43,547 bases of DNA from Synechococcus sp. 1G10 (GCF_002252625.1 NZ_NQKW01000022.1:1-43547), one strand, 5' to 3'; shown: positions 1 through 7,934, counted from the first letter of the stretch. Numbers and translations are program-made. Notes: generated by a model from the sequence alone, not told the origin.

Positions 1-116
1 ACACGAAGAACATTCTTCTGAACGAAGGTCTGCGTGCCTGGATGGCACCGGCCGACCAGCCGCACGAAAACTTCGTCTTCCCTGAAGAGGTTCTGCCCCG
101 CGGCAACGCTCTCTGA
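1..116 (+). CDS. psbD: Photosystem II D2 protein, C-terminal fragment
   Basis: Reading from base 3, the frame encodes the last 37 residues of D2, including [20 protein letters not shown] and the ending LPRGNAL, then TGA at 114-116. D2 pairs with D1 in the photosystem II reaction centre in the thylakoid membrane. The 5' part lies outside the window. In cyanobacteria one psbD copy overlaps psbC and a second copy stands alone. Here no psbC follows and an intrinsic terminator lies about 70 bp downstream, so this is probably the monocistronic, often light-inducible copy. That copy assignment is inference; the D2 identity is clear from the conserved tail. Confidence 0.95.
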
Positions 117-184
117 TTGTTGCCAGACGACCCTGCTGTTCGCCTCTCCTTCGGGCGGGTTCAGGGATCTTTCTCACGATCATC

Positions 185-211
185 AAGGCGCCCAAAGGGG
201 CGCCTTTTTTG
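185..211 (+). terminator. Intrinsic terminator after psbD
   Basis: A G+C-rich stem pairs AGGCGCCC (186-193) with GGGGCGCCT (197-205) around a three-base AAA loop and is followed by a T run to about 210. It lies about 70 bp downstream of the psbD stop and has the expected plus-strand polarity. Confidence 0.85.
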
Positions 212-432
212 TTGGCCGCCCCCTTGGGTCATGGCTGTCTTCCGCGATGACGAGCTCAGGATGGTGATGCTTGTGCTGGCCAGCTCACCAGCTCTCGCCA
301 GGCCTGGAGATTCCCCTAGATTCACTGTGTTCCGTCAGCAGTGTCGTGGAGCAGGTCTTCAGGCCCAGTGCCCGATCAGCCCGCTTCGAAAACGTCACCG
401 GCTGGCTTTATCCCCCCAAGGAGGAGGTGCCC

Positions 433-486
433 GTGAGCCACAGTTCCATGACCCAGGGTCTGCTGATCGCGGAGAACGCCGGCTGA
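433..486 (+). CDS. Possible 17-residue peptide (low confidence)
   Basis: A near-perfect Shine-Dalgarno run, AAGGAGGAGGT at 418-428, precedes a GTG at 433. The frame encodes MSHSSMTQGLLIAENAG and stops at 484-486, about 57 bp before a strong intrinsic terminator. The frame stays open upstream to base 271, so a longer product is possible. I do not recognise the sequence. The SD plus downstream terminator is the only support; chance is a real alternative. Confidence 0.2.
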   Translation: MSHSSMTQGLLIAENAG

Positions 487-542
487 TTTCGGCGCCAGTT
501 TCCTGATCAATCGGTTCCGCGCCAGAGCGGACCCGGCGAACG

Positions 543-588
543 CCCCCGCTGCCGCGCTCCTGAGCCTGGCAGCGGGGGTATCGTTTTT
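543..588 (+). terminator. Strong intrinsic terminator of an unassigned plus-strand transcript
   Basis: A perfect 11-bp stem pairs CCCCCGCTGCC (543-553) with GGCAGCGGGGG (568-578) and is followed by T5 at 584-588. The T run lies on the plus-strand 3' side, so it terminates plus transcripts. The adjacent minus-strand gene ends at 603, and no T run is present in the minus direction. Confidence 0.8.
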
Positions 589-602
589 GGGCCGCTTTTG
601 AT

Positions 603-2315
603 TCAGTCGGGCCGGCGATCGAGCTGCCGCTGGATCGAGCCGATCAGCTCCTCAAGCTGGCGCCGCGCTGGCCGTAAGTCGGGCGCGTTCCGCTGCAGGA
701 GCACCACCCCATCGGAGAAGGCACGCACTCCGTAGGGCTCAGGCAAGGTGCTCAGCGCTTCAAGGCTGTTCTCCAGTGCTTCACGATCATTGGGGAAAGC
801 CACCGCGTAGCGGCGCAACCAGTCGAGATCGACCGCGATCCAGTCGACGGCATTTTGGCGACCCTGGCGATCTCGGTAGATCACCCCGTTAGGGAAGCGG
901 ATCAGCACCGGTCTCAGCGCCAGATAGGGAACCAGGGGGGTGGTGGCGGCCACGCTGGCGCCCTCAGGGATCAGCCTCAGCAGATCCCGGGCGTTTGCCC
1001 CGTGGCTCCACTGGCGCGGCGGGGAGCTGTAGACCCAGGGATCGATGCTGTCAGGAATCAGGAACGAGAGGCTGCGATTGGGGTTGGCCAGCAGGGTGAA
1101 CAGCAGGGAGAGCGCAATGCAACCGCTCCACACCCGCCGCAGGCGCCGCCGCGCAAAGGTCTGGGGATGGCGGCTCCACCACTCGATCGCCCCGGCGAAC
1201 AGCCCCGGCACCACCAGCAGCGCATAGCGAAGGTTGATCGAGAGGGGATTGTTCGATCCCTGCGCCAGCAGCAGGCCCAGCAGGGGCAGGCCCATCAGCA
1301 GCCAGCTGTCGAGGCTGATCAGCGGCACCAGCATCAGGGGCAGACCCTGGGCCAGCAGGTAGCGCAGGGTCTCCCCCGGTGGCCAGATCAGCTCCCGCAG
1401 CACCACCCACGGCTGACCGAGGGCCTTGAGCAGCACCTCCAGGCTGCTGGCCTGCTGTGCCTCATCGATGTACTGGCCGAAGTTCTCCACCATGAAGCGG
1501 CGGGAGTTGTCGTCGCTGAAGAGCGGCATCAGCACGTTGGTGACCAGCAGCACCCAGCCCATGCCCAGCGCGGCCAGCCCCAGAGCCAGGGGCCAGCGCT
1601 GGCGTTGACGCACAAGAATCCAGAGGCTCACCCCCACCAGCAGCACGCCGGTGTCCTCCCGGATCATCGGCACCGCTAGCGCCGCCACCGTTACCAGCCA
1701 CCAGTTGCGGCGCTGCAGTCCGTACCACAGCAGCAGGACCGCCAGAGGCAGCTGGGCCAGGTCGGTGAAGTTCCCCCAGGTGGGGCCGATCACCGCATTG
1801 GCGCCGAAGAAGCTGCAGGCCAGGAAGGCGGCCAGCCAGGGATCCTCCAGCCGTTCCTGGGCAATGCGGTGCAGCACCAGCCCGGCGGCCGTCATCAGGC
1901 CGACCTGCACCAGCGGAAGGGCCCAGATCCCCAGCAGCCCCACCAGGGGCACCCAGAGCAGCAGGGCTGGGGTGAAGTGCTGGCCCAGGCGGTGATAGCC
2001 AAGGGATGGAGGTTCCCCGGCGTGGATCACGTTGGTGGAGAGCTGGGAGGAGAGGGTGCTCTCGAAGGGATGGCCGTGCAGCCCGCTCCAGATCGTCTGC
2101 AGAAAAATGCCCTGGTCGTAGGAGGCGGTGAGCACCTGCAGGCGCCACCACTGCAGCAGAAGCCCCGTCAGCGCGAACAGCGCCGCCGCCACCAGCACGG
2201 TTCGCCCAGCCCGGACCTGCTCAGGGGGCTTCAGCGGCAGGGGACTTGGCTCCTCCTGCGCAGATCCAGCGTTGCCAGCTGTCGCCACCGAGGGCCTCCA
2301 GGTCACAGGTGGCAT
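603..2315 (-). CDS. DUF2079 family polytopic membrane protein
   Basis: A 570-residue hydrophobic protein with many membrane segments. Near the N-terminus it carries the family's typical block, with YDQGIF...W (about residues 66-75) and LGYHRLGQHFTPALLLWVP (about 104-122). DUF2079 proteins resemble GT-C lipid-linked glycosyltransferases, but their reaction is not established. It is the last gene of a three-gene minus-strand operon with two GT39-like proteins, which suggests surface glycan work. The start shown overlaps the upstream gene by 95 bp and has a poorly placed SD. A GTG at 2198, just before the first membrane helix, is a plausible alternative start giving about 531 residues. Confidence 0.75.
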   Translation of the reverse strand: MPPVTWRPSVATAGNAGSAQEEPSPLPLKPPEQVRAGRTVLVAAALFALTGLLLQWWRLQVLTASYDQGIFLQTIWSGLHGHPFESTLSSQLSTNVIHAGEPPSLGYHRLGQHFTPALLLWVPLVGLLGIWALPLVQVGLMTAAGLVLHRIAQERLEDPWLAAFLACSFFGANAVIGPTWGNFTDLAQLPLAVLLLWYGLQRRNWWLVTVAALAVPMIREDTGVLLVGVSLWILVRQRQRWPLALGLAALGMGWVLLVTNVLMPLFSDDNSRRFMVENFGQYIDEAQQASSLEVLLKALGQPWVVLRELIWPPGETLRYLLAQGLPLMLVPLISLDSWLLMGLPLLGLLLAQGSNNPLSINLRYALLVVPGLFAGAIEWWSRHPQTFARRRLRRVWSGCIALSLLFTLLANPNRSLSFLIPDSIDPWVYSSPPRQWSHGANARDLLRLIPEGASVAATTPLVPYLALRPVLIRFPNGVIYRDRQGRQNAVDWIAVDLDWLRRYAVAFPNDREALENSLEALSTLPEPYGVRAFSDGVVLLQRNAPDLRPARRQLEELIGSIQRQLDRRPD

Positions 2316-3873
2316 CCTGAAGCCGCAGGCGGCCAGGGTTGCCGGGTTCCAGCTTGCCGATGCCGTCTACGGGGCGCAGCAGAACCCTGAAGCGTTTCGG
2401 CCAGTGGTCGCGGGGTCTGTCGGGCAGGTTGAACAGCTCCTGCTCTGCGTACCAGCGCAGGCTCGGGCGCTGCCCCTCATTGCCTGGCATATGGATCGGC
2501 AGCTCGGCCGTGGTGCTGTCGCTCCCGACGTCTCGGGCCAGCTCAGCGGCGGGCAGCACCGACCAGGTTTCGTTCAGTTCCCAGTTCCAGAACGGGCTCA
2601 GGAAGAACAGCAGCAGCGAGGCGCTCCAGCCCAGCAGCAGCAGCGACAGCCCCAGTCGTCGCTTGCCCTTGGCCGGCCTGCTCAGGGCGATCCCCCCCAG
2701 CAGCAGACCCAGCCCCGCCGGCAGGGGCAGTAAGCGGAACGACTGCGGGACCAGCAGTGAGGCCAGCAGCAGCAGCCCCCCCAGTGCGGCCCAGAACCAG
2801 GGCAGCCGTCTCAGAACTCCCCTCGGACGGGGAGCTTCCACCAGCCTGGCCAGAATCGGCCCACAGATCAGGCAGAAGGGTGGCCAGAGCAGCAGGCTGT
2901 ACCAGGGCAGCTGGGTCTTCATCGGCAGCACCGTCAGGCTGGCCGCCAGGCTGAGTCCCAGGCTCCAGCGCCCCGCCGGCTGCCGCCGCTCTCTCCAGGC
3001 CAGGACCAGGCCGATCGGCCAGAGGGGCAGCCAGGGCCACCCCCCCTCCAGCACCTCCAGCAGCGGCTCAAGTGGACTGCCGTGGTGCTCTTCCACCGTC
3101 GAGGTGAAGCGCAGAAGTCCCTGGCCACCCCACATCAGCAGGGCCTCGGAGCCCCTTTGCAGGCCATGCCAGCCGTGCCAGGCCATACCCACCGACAGCC
3201 CCAGGCCCAGCCCCAGCCCCAGGCGCAGCCAGGCCCGCCGATCCAGGTCGCGATCGAGCCAGCGCAACAACAGGCCCGTGGCCAGCACCGGCACCACCAC
3301 CGGAGCCTTCAGCAGCAGCAGCGCACTGCCCCCGGCGCCGGCGATCAGACCACCCACCAGCGCCGTTCGGGGCCGCGGCCTGGCCAGCAGCAGGCCCAGC
3401 CAGAGGAGGGCCATGGCCGTGAGCTGGGCCCCATCGAGCATCGCCAGCCGGCCGTGGCGAGCTAGTGGCATCAGAGTCAGGGCAATGGCTGCCGCCCCCA
3501 CGGCGGCCATGGGCTGGCGGGGTCGCAGGCGCAGCTGGATCGCGCCGATCAGCGGCACCAGCAGGCTTGAGACGATCGCCGGCGCCAGACGGATCACCCA
3601 CTCCGGTGGCCGGGCGGTGGCCTCGCCGCTGAGGGCCCGCCAGAGCTGGATCACGCCCGCGATCAGCCAGTGCAGGCCCGGAGGCTTGTTCAGATAGCTG
3701 GATCCCCAGAAGGTCGGCAGCAGGGTTTCGGGCCAGGAGGCCTGGCTGGTCTCCAGGGCCACGCGGGCCACGATGCCCTCATCCCAGTCGCGCAGAGGCA
3801 GGTTGCCCAGGCCGGCCAGGGCCAGCACCAGGGCCACGGCCCAGAGCCCGAGCAGAGCGCGGCTCACTCTCAT
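2221..3873 (-). CDS. GT39/ArnT-like membrane glycosyltransferase
   Basis: 550 residues starting MRVSRALLGLW, with about a dozen membrane helices. The first periplasmic loop has LRDWDEGIVARVALE, holding the acidic Asp-Glu pair typical of GT-C enzymes of the ArnT/GT39 class. It is followed by TFWGSSYLNKPPGLHW, a match to the family's Y..KPPL.YW motif. Such enzymes transfer a sugar from a polyprenyl-phosphate donor to a lipid or protein acceptor on the outer face of the inner membrane. The open frame extends upstream to 4137, but the ATG at 3873 shares one base with the preceding stop (TGATG), supporting translational coupling. Substrate unknown. Confidence 0.8.
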   Translation of the reverse strand: MRVSRALLGLWAVALVLALAGLGNLPLRDWDEGIVARVALETSQASWPETLLPTFWGSSYLNKPPGLHWLIAGVIQLWRALSGEATARPPEWVIRLAPAIVSSLLVPLIGAIQLRLRPRQPMAAVGAAAIALTLMPLARHGRLAMLDGAQLTAMALLWLGLLLARPRPRTALVGGLIAGAGGSALLLLKAPVVVPVLATGLLLRWLDRDLDRRAWLRLGLGLGLGLSVGMAWHGWHGLQRGSEALLMWGGQGLLRFTSTVEEHHGSPLEPLLEVLEGGWPWLPLWPIGLVLAWRERRQPAGRWSLGLSLAASLTVLPMKTQLPWYSLLLWPPFCLICGPILARLVEAPRPRGVLRRLPWFWAALGGLLLLASLLVPQSFRLLPLPAGLGLLLGGIALSRPAKGKRRLGLSLLLLGWSASLLLFFLSPFWNWELNETWSVLPAAELARDVGSDSTTAELPIHMPGNEGQRPSLRWYAEQELFNLPDRPRDHWPKRFRVLLRPVDGIGKLEPGNPGRLRLQDATCDLEALGGDSWQRWICAGGAKSPAAEAP

Positions 3874-5834
3874 CACTTGTCCTTGTTCAGCTGGTCGGTC
3901 ACCCTGCGGGTGGCCTGGGGAACCGAACGCAAGGCCCGCTGCAGGCTGAAGGGATCTGCCAGCAGGGCGCCGCTCACATCGGCGAGGGCGTTCAGCACAG
4001 GCTCCTGATGCCCACGGGCCGCCGCGGTGGCCACGGCATGGGCGCGCCAGGGATTCCAGCCGGCCAGCAGCACCACACTGCGGTATGCCGGCGGCCAGGG
4101 GTTCGCTGGGTCCAGGGTCTGCAACCTGCTGAACCACTGATCCGCCTGGAAGGGGCGATTGCGCAGCACGGCCAGCAATGCCAGCGCCCAGAGGGCGTCC
4201 CGATCGCTGGGATCGGAGCGCAGGCGCTGCTCGGCCCAGTCGATCACCCGCCCCTGGTAGTGCCGGTGGCCATCGAGCTGGTGCTGGGGGCCGATGGCTT
4301 CGAACACCGGCGCCAGCCCGGCCGGGCCCCGCTCCAGACCAGAGGCCAGCTCAATGAACCGGCGATCGAAGCGGGTCGTGACGGGCACGGGCTGGCGGCG
4401 GGTCCAGAGCTCCACGGGTTCACCGTCGCTCCAGGGCCAGCTGCCCACCAGCCGGAAGCGGGAGTCCTGGCGAATCGCTCTGGCCAGCTTCCGTGAGGCT
4501 TCCCGCCGCATGCCAGCCTCGCCTGTGGTGAGCAGGATCCACTCCGCCTGATCCAGCACCAGCTCTCGCTCCCTGGGCTGTCGGCCGAGCTGCCGGGCAA
4601 CGATCTGCCCTCCCCGTGCCCGCCCGAACACCGTGGCGGTGTGCTCGTTGAGCTCGGCGGCATTGGGGAGCACCACCAGGGTGCGGGGCTGATCACCCAC
4701 CTGCTGGCGCATGGTGGCCATCACGTCTGGCAGTGGTGAGCGGGGCTGCCAGCGGATTTCGCCGGCCTGGGCGGCCACCGCGCTGCCCGCACTGGCCGCC
4801 AGCCCCGCCGCCAGGGCACCCCAGCTGGCGCGCCCCCAGCCCTGCCTGATCAAGGCCTGTCCCAGCTGCCACCAGCCCCAGCTCAGCAGCAGCACCAGCA
4901 GGGGCAGCACCGGGGTAATGTAGCGGGGGTCCTTATTGGGACTGAGGGTGGTGAGGAGCCAGCCACTGAGAGCGCAGCCGATCAACCAGCGCCAGCCCCA
5001 ACCGCCCTGAGCCCGGTCCGTCCCATCGGCTTTAACGGCCAGCAGCGTGCCCGCCAGTGCTGGCAGGCTGTTCGCCAACCCCAGCTGCTGGGGCCAGAGC
5101 CTGGGGTACCAGAGCAGGCTGGCCAGGCTGAACGGTGGCGGGTCACCCTCCTGGGCGGCCGACTCCAGCACCGCTCGGTTGGTGCCGCCGATCGTGGTGA
5201 TCCAGTTGTGCTGCAGCCAGGGGAGCACCAGGGCGAGCACCAGTACAAGGGCGGCCAGCGCCTGCCAGCGCCGCTGGGCTCTGCCCAGCCCCTGCAGCGC
5301 CACCCACAGGGCCGGGGAGAGCAGCACCAGCAAAGCGCTCTGCTTCACCAGCACAGCCGCCGCCAGCGCCACTGCCGCGACGGCGGCCTGGTGCCAGCGT
5401 CCCCCTCTGGGGTCGGGCGACGCCCAGCGGCCCAGCAGCCAAAGCGCCAGCACGCTGGTGGCGGCGAGGGGAAGATCGAGGGTGAAATCAAGCCGCAGGC
5501 TGAGCAGGGCTGGTGTGGTGGTGGCGAGGGCGGCCGCCAGAAGGCCGAAACCCGGCGACACCAGTTGGCGTCCCCAGCAGGCCAGGCTCACCAGCAGCAA
5601 TCCCTGCCAGATCGCCAGGGCCCAGCTGGCCTGATCGGGGCTGTCGCCAGTGACGGCGATCACAGAGCCATTCACCAGGCTCGCCAGCGGTGGCACCTTG
5701 GGGGAGAGATCGAGCAGACCCTGCCAGCCCGGCCAGCCCCCACCTGGAAGCAGGCCGAGGGCGCGGCCATGGTCCACGGCGCTGTTGAGGTAGTCAGCCT
5801 GATCCCAGGCCGGCAACCGCTGGTCCAGCTGCAA
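3873..5834 (-). CDS. GT39-like polytopic glycosyltransferase with C-terminal repeat-like domain
   Basis: 653 residues from the TTG at 5834. WDQADYLNSAVDHGRALGLL near the N-terminus and PKVPPLASLVNG match the catalytic first loop of GT39-type enzymes, and about ten helices follow. The last 250 or so residues are soluble and end in a TPR-like stretch (RDALWALALLAVLRNRPFQADQWFSRLQTLDPANPWPPAYR). It is the first gene of the operon and is coupled to the next by a one-base overlap. The true start is probably upstream. Codons between a stop at 5937-5939 and the TTG encode a membrane helix (PWLWWLVLAAIWLAGSLADQ) but contain no ATG, GTG or TTG; CTG at 5921 is the only near-cognate start noted. Confidence 0.75.
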   Translation of the reverse strand: MQLDQRLPAWDQADYLNSAVDHGRALGLLPGGGWPGWQGLLDLSPKVPPLASLVNGSVIAVTGDSPDQASWALAIWQGLLLVSLACWGRQLVSPGFGLLAAALATTTPALLSLRLDFTLDLPLAATSVLALWLLGRWASPDPRGGRWHQAAVAAVALAAAVLVKQSALLVLLSPALWVALQGLGRAQRRWQALAALVLVLALVLPWLQHNWITTIGGTNRAVLESAAQEGDPPPFSLASLLWYPRLWPQQLGLANSLPALAGTLLAVKADGTDRAQGGWGWRWLIGCALSGWLLTTLSPNKDPRYITPVLPLLVLLLSWGWWQLGQALIRQGWGRASWGALAAGLAASAGSAVAAQAGEIRWQPRSPLPDVMATMRQQVGDQPRTLVVLPNAAELNEHTATVFGRARGGQIVARQLGRQPRERELVLDQAEWILLTTGEAGMRREASRKLARAIRQDSRFRLVGSWPWSDGEPVELWTRRQPVPVTTRFDRRFIELASGLERGPAGLAPVFEAIGPQHQLDGHRHYQGRVIDWAEQRLRSDPSDRDALWALALLAVLRNRPFQADQWFSRLQTLDPANPWPPAYRSVVLLAGWNPWRAHAVATAAARGHQEPVLNALADVSGALLADPFSLQRALRSVPQATRRVTDQLNKDK

Positions 5835-5974
5835 CCAGAGCTGGTCGGCCAGGCTGCCCGCCAGCCAGATGGCGGCAAGGACCAGCCACCACAGCCAGGG
5901 GCGTTGGGACCGGGTGTTCAGGGCCTTGGCGGCGGTTCAGGCCATTTTGGACCAGCTGCCGTCCTCGCAGCCGT

Positions 5975-5990
5975 TGTGCTTTCTGTCACA
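5975..5990. promoter_or_regulatory. CRP-like inverted site upstream of the first porin
   Basis: TGTGC-TTTCTG-TCACA matches the CRP consensus TGTGA-N6-TCACA at nine of ten defined positions. It lies 75-90 bp before the porin ATG. Cyanobacteria encode cAMP-receptor-like and NtcA regulators of this family. No clear -10 hexamer was placed relative to it, so function is inference. Confidence 0.35.
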
Positions 5991-6051
5991 CCTCCCCTGG
6001 CCGTCTGCTGGGCTGGGGGTGATTCTTCATGACAGGCGCATTGCGCCAACT

Positions 6052-6061
6052 TGTGTGAGGA
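6052..6061 (+). promoter_or_regulatory. Yfr1-type pairing site overlapping the porin 1 ribosome-binding site
   Basis: TGTGTGAGGA contains GTGTGAGG, the exact complement of the core of the cyanobacterial sRNA Yfr1 (ACUCCUCACAC). GAGG at 6057-6060 is also the Shine-Dalgarno element, five bases before ATG 6066, so pairing here would block translation. It is fully complementary over ten bases to 7794-7803 in the 3' untranslated region of the same gene. Confidence 0.7.
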
Positions 6062-6065
6062 CCCC

Positions 6066-7739
6066 ATGAAATTTTTCCGGCAATTGCTGCTGGCACCTGT
6101 CGCCCTCGGACTGATGGCCCCCGTGGCCGCCACCGCCGGCGAAATGAACCTGGACGGCATCAACCAGTACGCCGCCTCCGAGGATCAGGTCACCAGCATC
6201 ACCCAGTTCTCCGACGTGCAGCCCACCGAGTGGGCCTACCAGGCGCTCTCGAACCTGATCGAGCGCTACGGCTGCGTCGCTGGCTATCCCGATGGCACCT
6301 TCCGCGGCAAGAAGCCGCTGAGCCGCTGGGAAGCCGCCGCTCTGCTCAACGCCTGCCTCGATCGGATCACCGAGGTGACCGATGAGCTGCGCCGTCTGCT
6401 CAAGGAGTTCGAGAAGGAACTCGCCATCCTGCGCGGCCGCGTCGACAACCTCGAGGCCAAGGTGGGTGAGCTGGAGGCCAACCAGTTCTCCACCACCACC
6501 AAGCTGCGTGGTGTGGCCACCTTCACCATCGGCGGCAACAGCTACGGCGGCGACGGCCGGGCCACCCTGGCTGAGTCCGCTCTCCTCGGCAAAAAAGTTG
6601 CCCCTGGCCAGAACTTCTCTGACGCGGCTGCTGCTCAGCAGGGCGCTGTTGCCTTCAACTACAACCTTGATCTCTTCCTCGACACCAGCTTCACTGGTAA
6701 GGATCTGCTGCGCACCCGTCTGCGGGCCGGCAACTACGGCTCCAGCCCCTGGGGTGCCGCTAACCCTGACAACCTGGTGGGCCTGAACGCCTTCGAGATC
6801 GCCTTTGAGGGTTCTCCAGGTGCCGACACCGTGATGGTCAACCGCCTCTTCTACCAGTTCCCCCTGGGCAGCAGCTTCACCGCCACGGTGGGTGCCAAGG
6901 TCCGTCAGGACGACATGCTGGCCTTCTGGCCCAGCGTGTACCCCGCTGACACCGTCCTCGACATCTTCACCTACGGCGGCGCTCCCGGCGCCTACCCCCT
7001 GACCCTCGGCTCTGGTGGTGGTCTGTGGTGGAAGAGCGGCGGCTTCAGCATCAGTGCCAACTACGTGGCCGCCAACGGCAACGTGGGTAACCCCAACGAC
7101 CGTTTTAACGGCGGTGGTGGTGGCATCGGCACCGAAGGCTCCGCCCAGACAGGCAGTGCCCAGATTGCCTGGAACAACGAGAACTTCGGTCTCGCAGCCA
7201 TCTACACGTACACCTCTCCCGAGGGTGGTCTGGCTGGGCTCTACGGCGGTAACGGCACCCCCCTGGCCAACCTCGGGTATGCCCTCTCCGACAGCGTCAA
7301 CTCCGTTGGCATCAGCGGCTACTGGCAGCCCTCCAACTCCGGTTGGCTCCCCTCGATCAGCACCGGCTGGGGACTTAACTCCCACTCCGCCAGCAATGGC
7401 TCTGCGGGTATCCTTTCAGATGCTATCGACGGTGCCCAGACCCAGTCCTGGTACGTGGGTCTGCAGTGGTCCGACGTCTTCATCAAGGGTAATTCCCTCG
7501 GTATGGCGGTCGGCCAGGCAACCTTCGTGACCAAAACGGGTGACGATGACTTGCTTGAAGCCAACGACGGCAACTACGCCTGGGAGTGGTGGTACAAGTT
7601 CCAGGTGACCGACAACATCTCGATCACCCCTGCGGTCTTCTACCTCAGCAGGCCCTTGGGTCAGCTCCAGAAGGGTGGTGAAACCGACGCTGGTTTCGAC
7701 AACTTCGGTGGTCTGGTCAAGACCACCTTCAGGTTCTGA
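6066..7739 (+). CDS. somA: SomA-type outer-membrane porin (SLH + OprB)
   Basis: 557 residues. A signal peptide (MKFFRQLLLAPVALGLMAPVAATA, cleavage near 24) precedes an SLH domain at about 48-105 (FSDVQPTEWAYQALSNLIER, CVAGYPDGTF, LSRWEAA). A short coiled coil follows at about 110-140 (ELRRLLKEFEKELAILRGRVDNLEAKVGELEA), then an OprB-like beta-barrel ending in an aromatic residue (TTFRF). SomA porins are the main outer-membrane channels of cyanobacteria; the SLH domain binds peptidoglycan-linked polymer. ATG 6066 is chosen over the in-frame TTG at 6051 because it begins the signal peptide and has GAGG five bases upstream. A near-identical N-terminal region occurs in the next gene, a tandem duplication. 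Confidence 0.92.
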   Translation: MKFFRQLLLAPVALGLMAPVAATAGEMNLDGINQYAASEDQVTSITQFSDVQPTEWAYQALSNLIERYGCVAGYPDGTFRGKKPLSRWEAAALLNACLDRITEVTDELRRLLKEFEKELAILRGRVDNLEAKVGELEANQFSTTTKLRGVATFTIGGNSYGGDGRATLAESALLGKKVAPGQNFSDAAAAQQGAVAFNYNLDLFLDTSFTGKDLLRTRLRAGNYGSSPWGAANPDNLVGLNAFEIAFEGSPGADTVMVNRLFYQFPLGSSFTATVGAKVRQDDMLAFWPSVYPADTVLDIFTYGGAPGAYPLTLGSGGGLWWKSGGFSISANYVAANGNVGNPNDRFNGGGGGIGTEGSAQTGSAQIAWNNENFGLAAIYTYTSPEGGLAGLYGGNGTPLANLGYALSDSVNSVGISGYWQPSNSGWLPSISTGWGLNSHSASNGSAGILSDAIDGAQTQSWYVGLQWSDVFIKGNSLGMAVGQATFVTKTGDDDLLEANDGNYAWEWWYKFQVTDNISITPAVFYLSRPLGQLQKGGETDAGFDNFGGLVKTTFRF

Positions 7740-7779
7740 TCAATCCTGATCAGTTGATCAGCTTCGGCTGATTCTTTCC

Positions 7780-7818
7780 CCAGCCAGATCAACTCCTCAC
7801 ACACCTTGATCTGGCTGG
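7780..7818 (+). ncRNA. Hairpin presenting a Yfr1 core motif in the porin 1 3'UTR
   Basis: CCAGCCAGATCAA (7780-7792) pairs perfectly with TTGATCTGGCTGG (7806-7818). The 13-nt loop exposes CTCCTCACACACC. With A7792 this gives an exact copy of the 11-base Yfr1 core ACTCCTCACAC (7792-7802). Canonical Yfr1 carries the core unpaired between two hairpins, with a terminator next to it. Here it sits in an apical loop 40-80 bases after a porin stop codon, with the terminator only at 7866. It is therefore a Yfr1-like element, not clearly Yfr1 itself. It may act within the mRNA or as a processed 3' fragment; that part is inference. Confidence 0.6.
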
Positions 7819-7865
7819 TTGCCTACTCCTGAACCGATTTGACTCTCAGCAGTTCTTTCTTTTTC

Positions 7866-7890
7866 GCCGTGGTTTCCGCCACGGCTTTTT
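7866..7890 (+). terminator. Intrinsic terminator after porin 1
   Basis: GCCGTGG (7866-7872) pairs with CCACGGC (7879-7885), loop TTTCCG, followed by T5. It closes the porin 1 transcript about 127 bp after the stop and places the Yfr1-like hairpin inside the mRNA. A weaker UUCG-loop hairpin (ATCAGC-TTCG-GCTGAT, 7757-7772) lies closer to the stop. Confidence 0.8.
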
Positions 7891-7934
7891 AATGAGCATT
7901 TTTGGTAGTGCTGCGCTTTTGCGCTCGATTCTGG

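Larger units (their letters stand above)
117..602. other. 486-bp stretch without a confident gene
   Basis: This stretch holds the psbD terminator (185-211), about 330 bp of unassigned sequence, and a second strong plus-strand terminator (543-588). The open frames across it do not resemble any family I recognise. Because the second terminator has plus-strand polarity, and the gene downstream is on the minus strand, something short is probably transcribed from plus between about 215 and 540. This could be a small RNA or a peptide. No convincing -35/-10 pair was found. Confidence 0.5.

Noticed and set aside
855-1679. Plus-strand open frame of 274 codons inside the DUF2079 gene
   Set aside because: Composition is Gln/Gly/His-rich low complexity, the usual antisense shadow of a GC-rich membrane gene; no SD and no family.
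3082-3465. Plus-strand Gln-rich frame in the GT39 gene
   Set aside because: Low-complexity antisense frame with no supporting signal.
6027-7385. Minus-strand 452-codon frame over porin 1
   Set aside because: Gly/Val/Glu-rich antisense of a biased porin gene; no domain.
7757-7772. UUCG hairpin after porin 1 as the main terminator
   Set aside because: Six-base stem without a clean T run; the hairpin at 7866-7890 is the stronger terminator.
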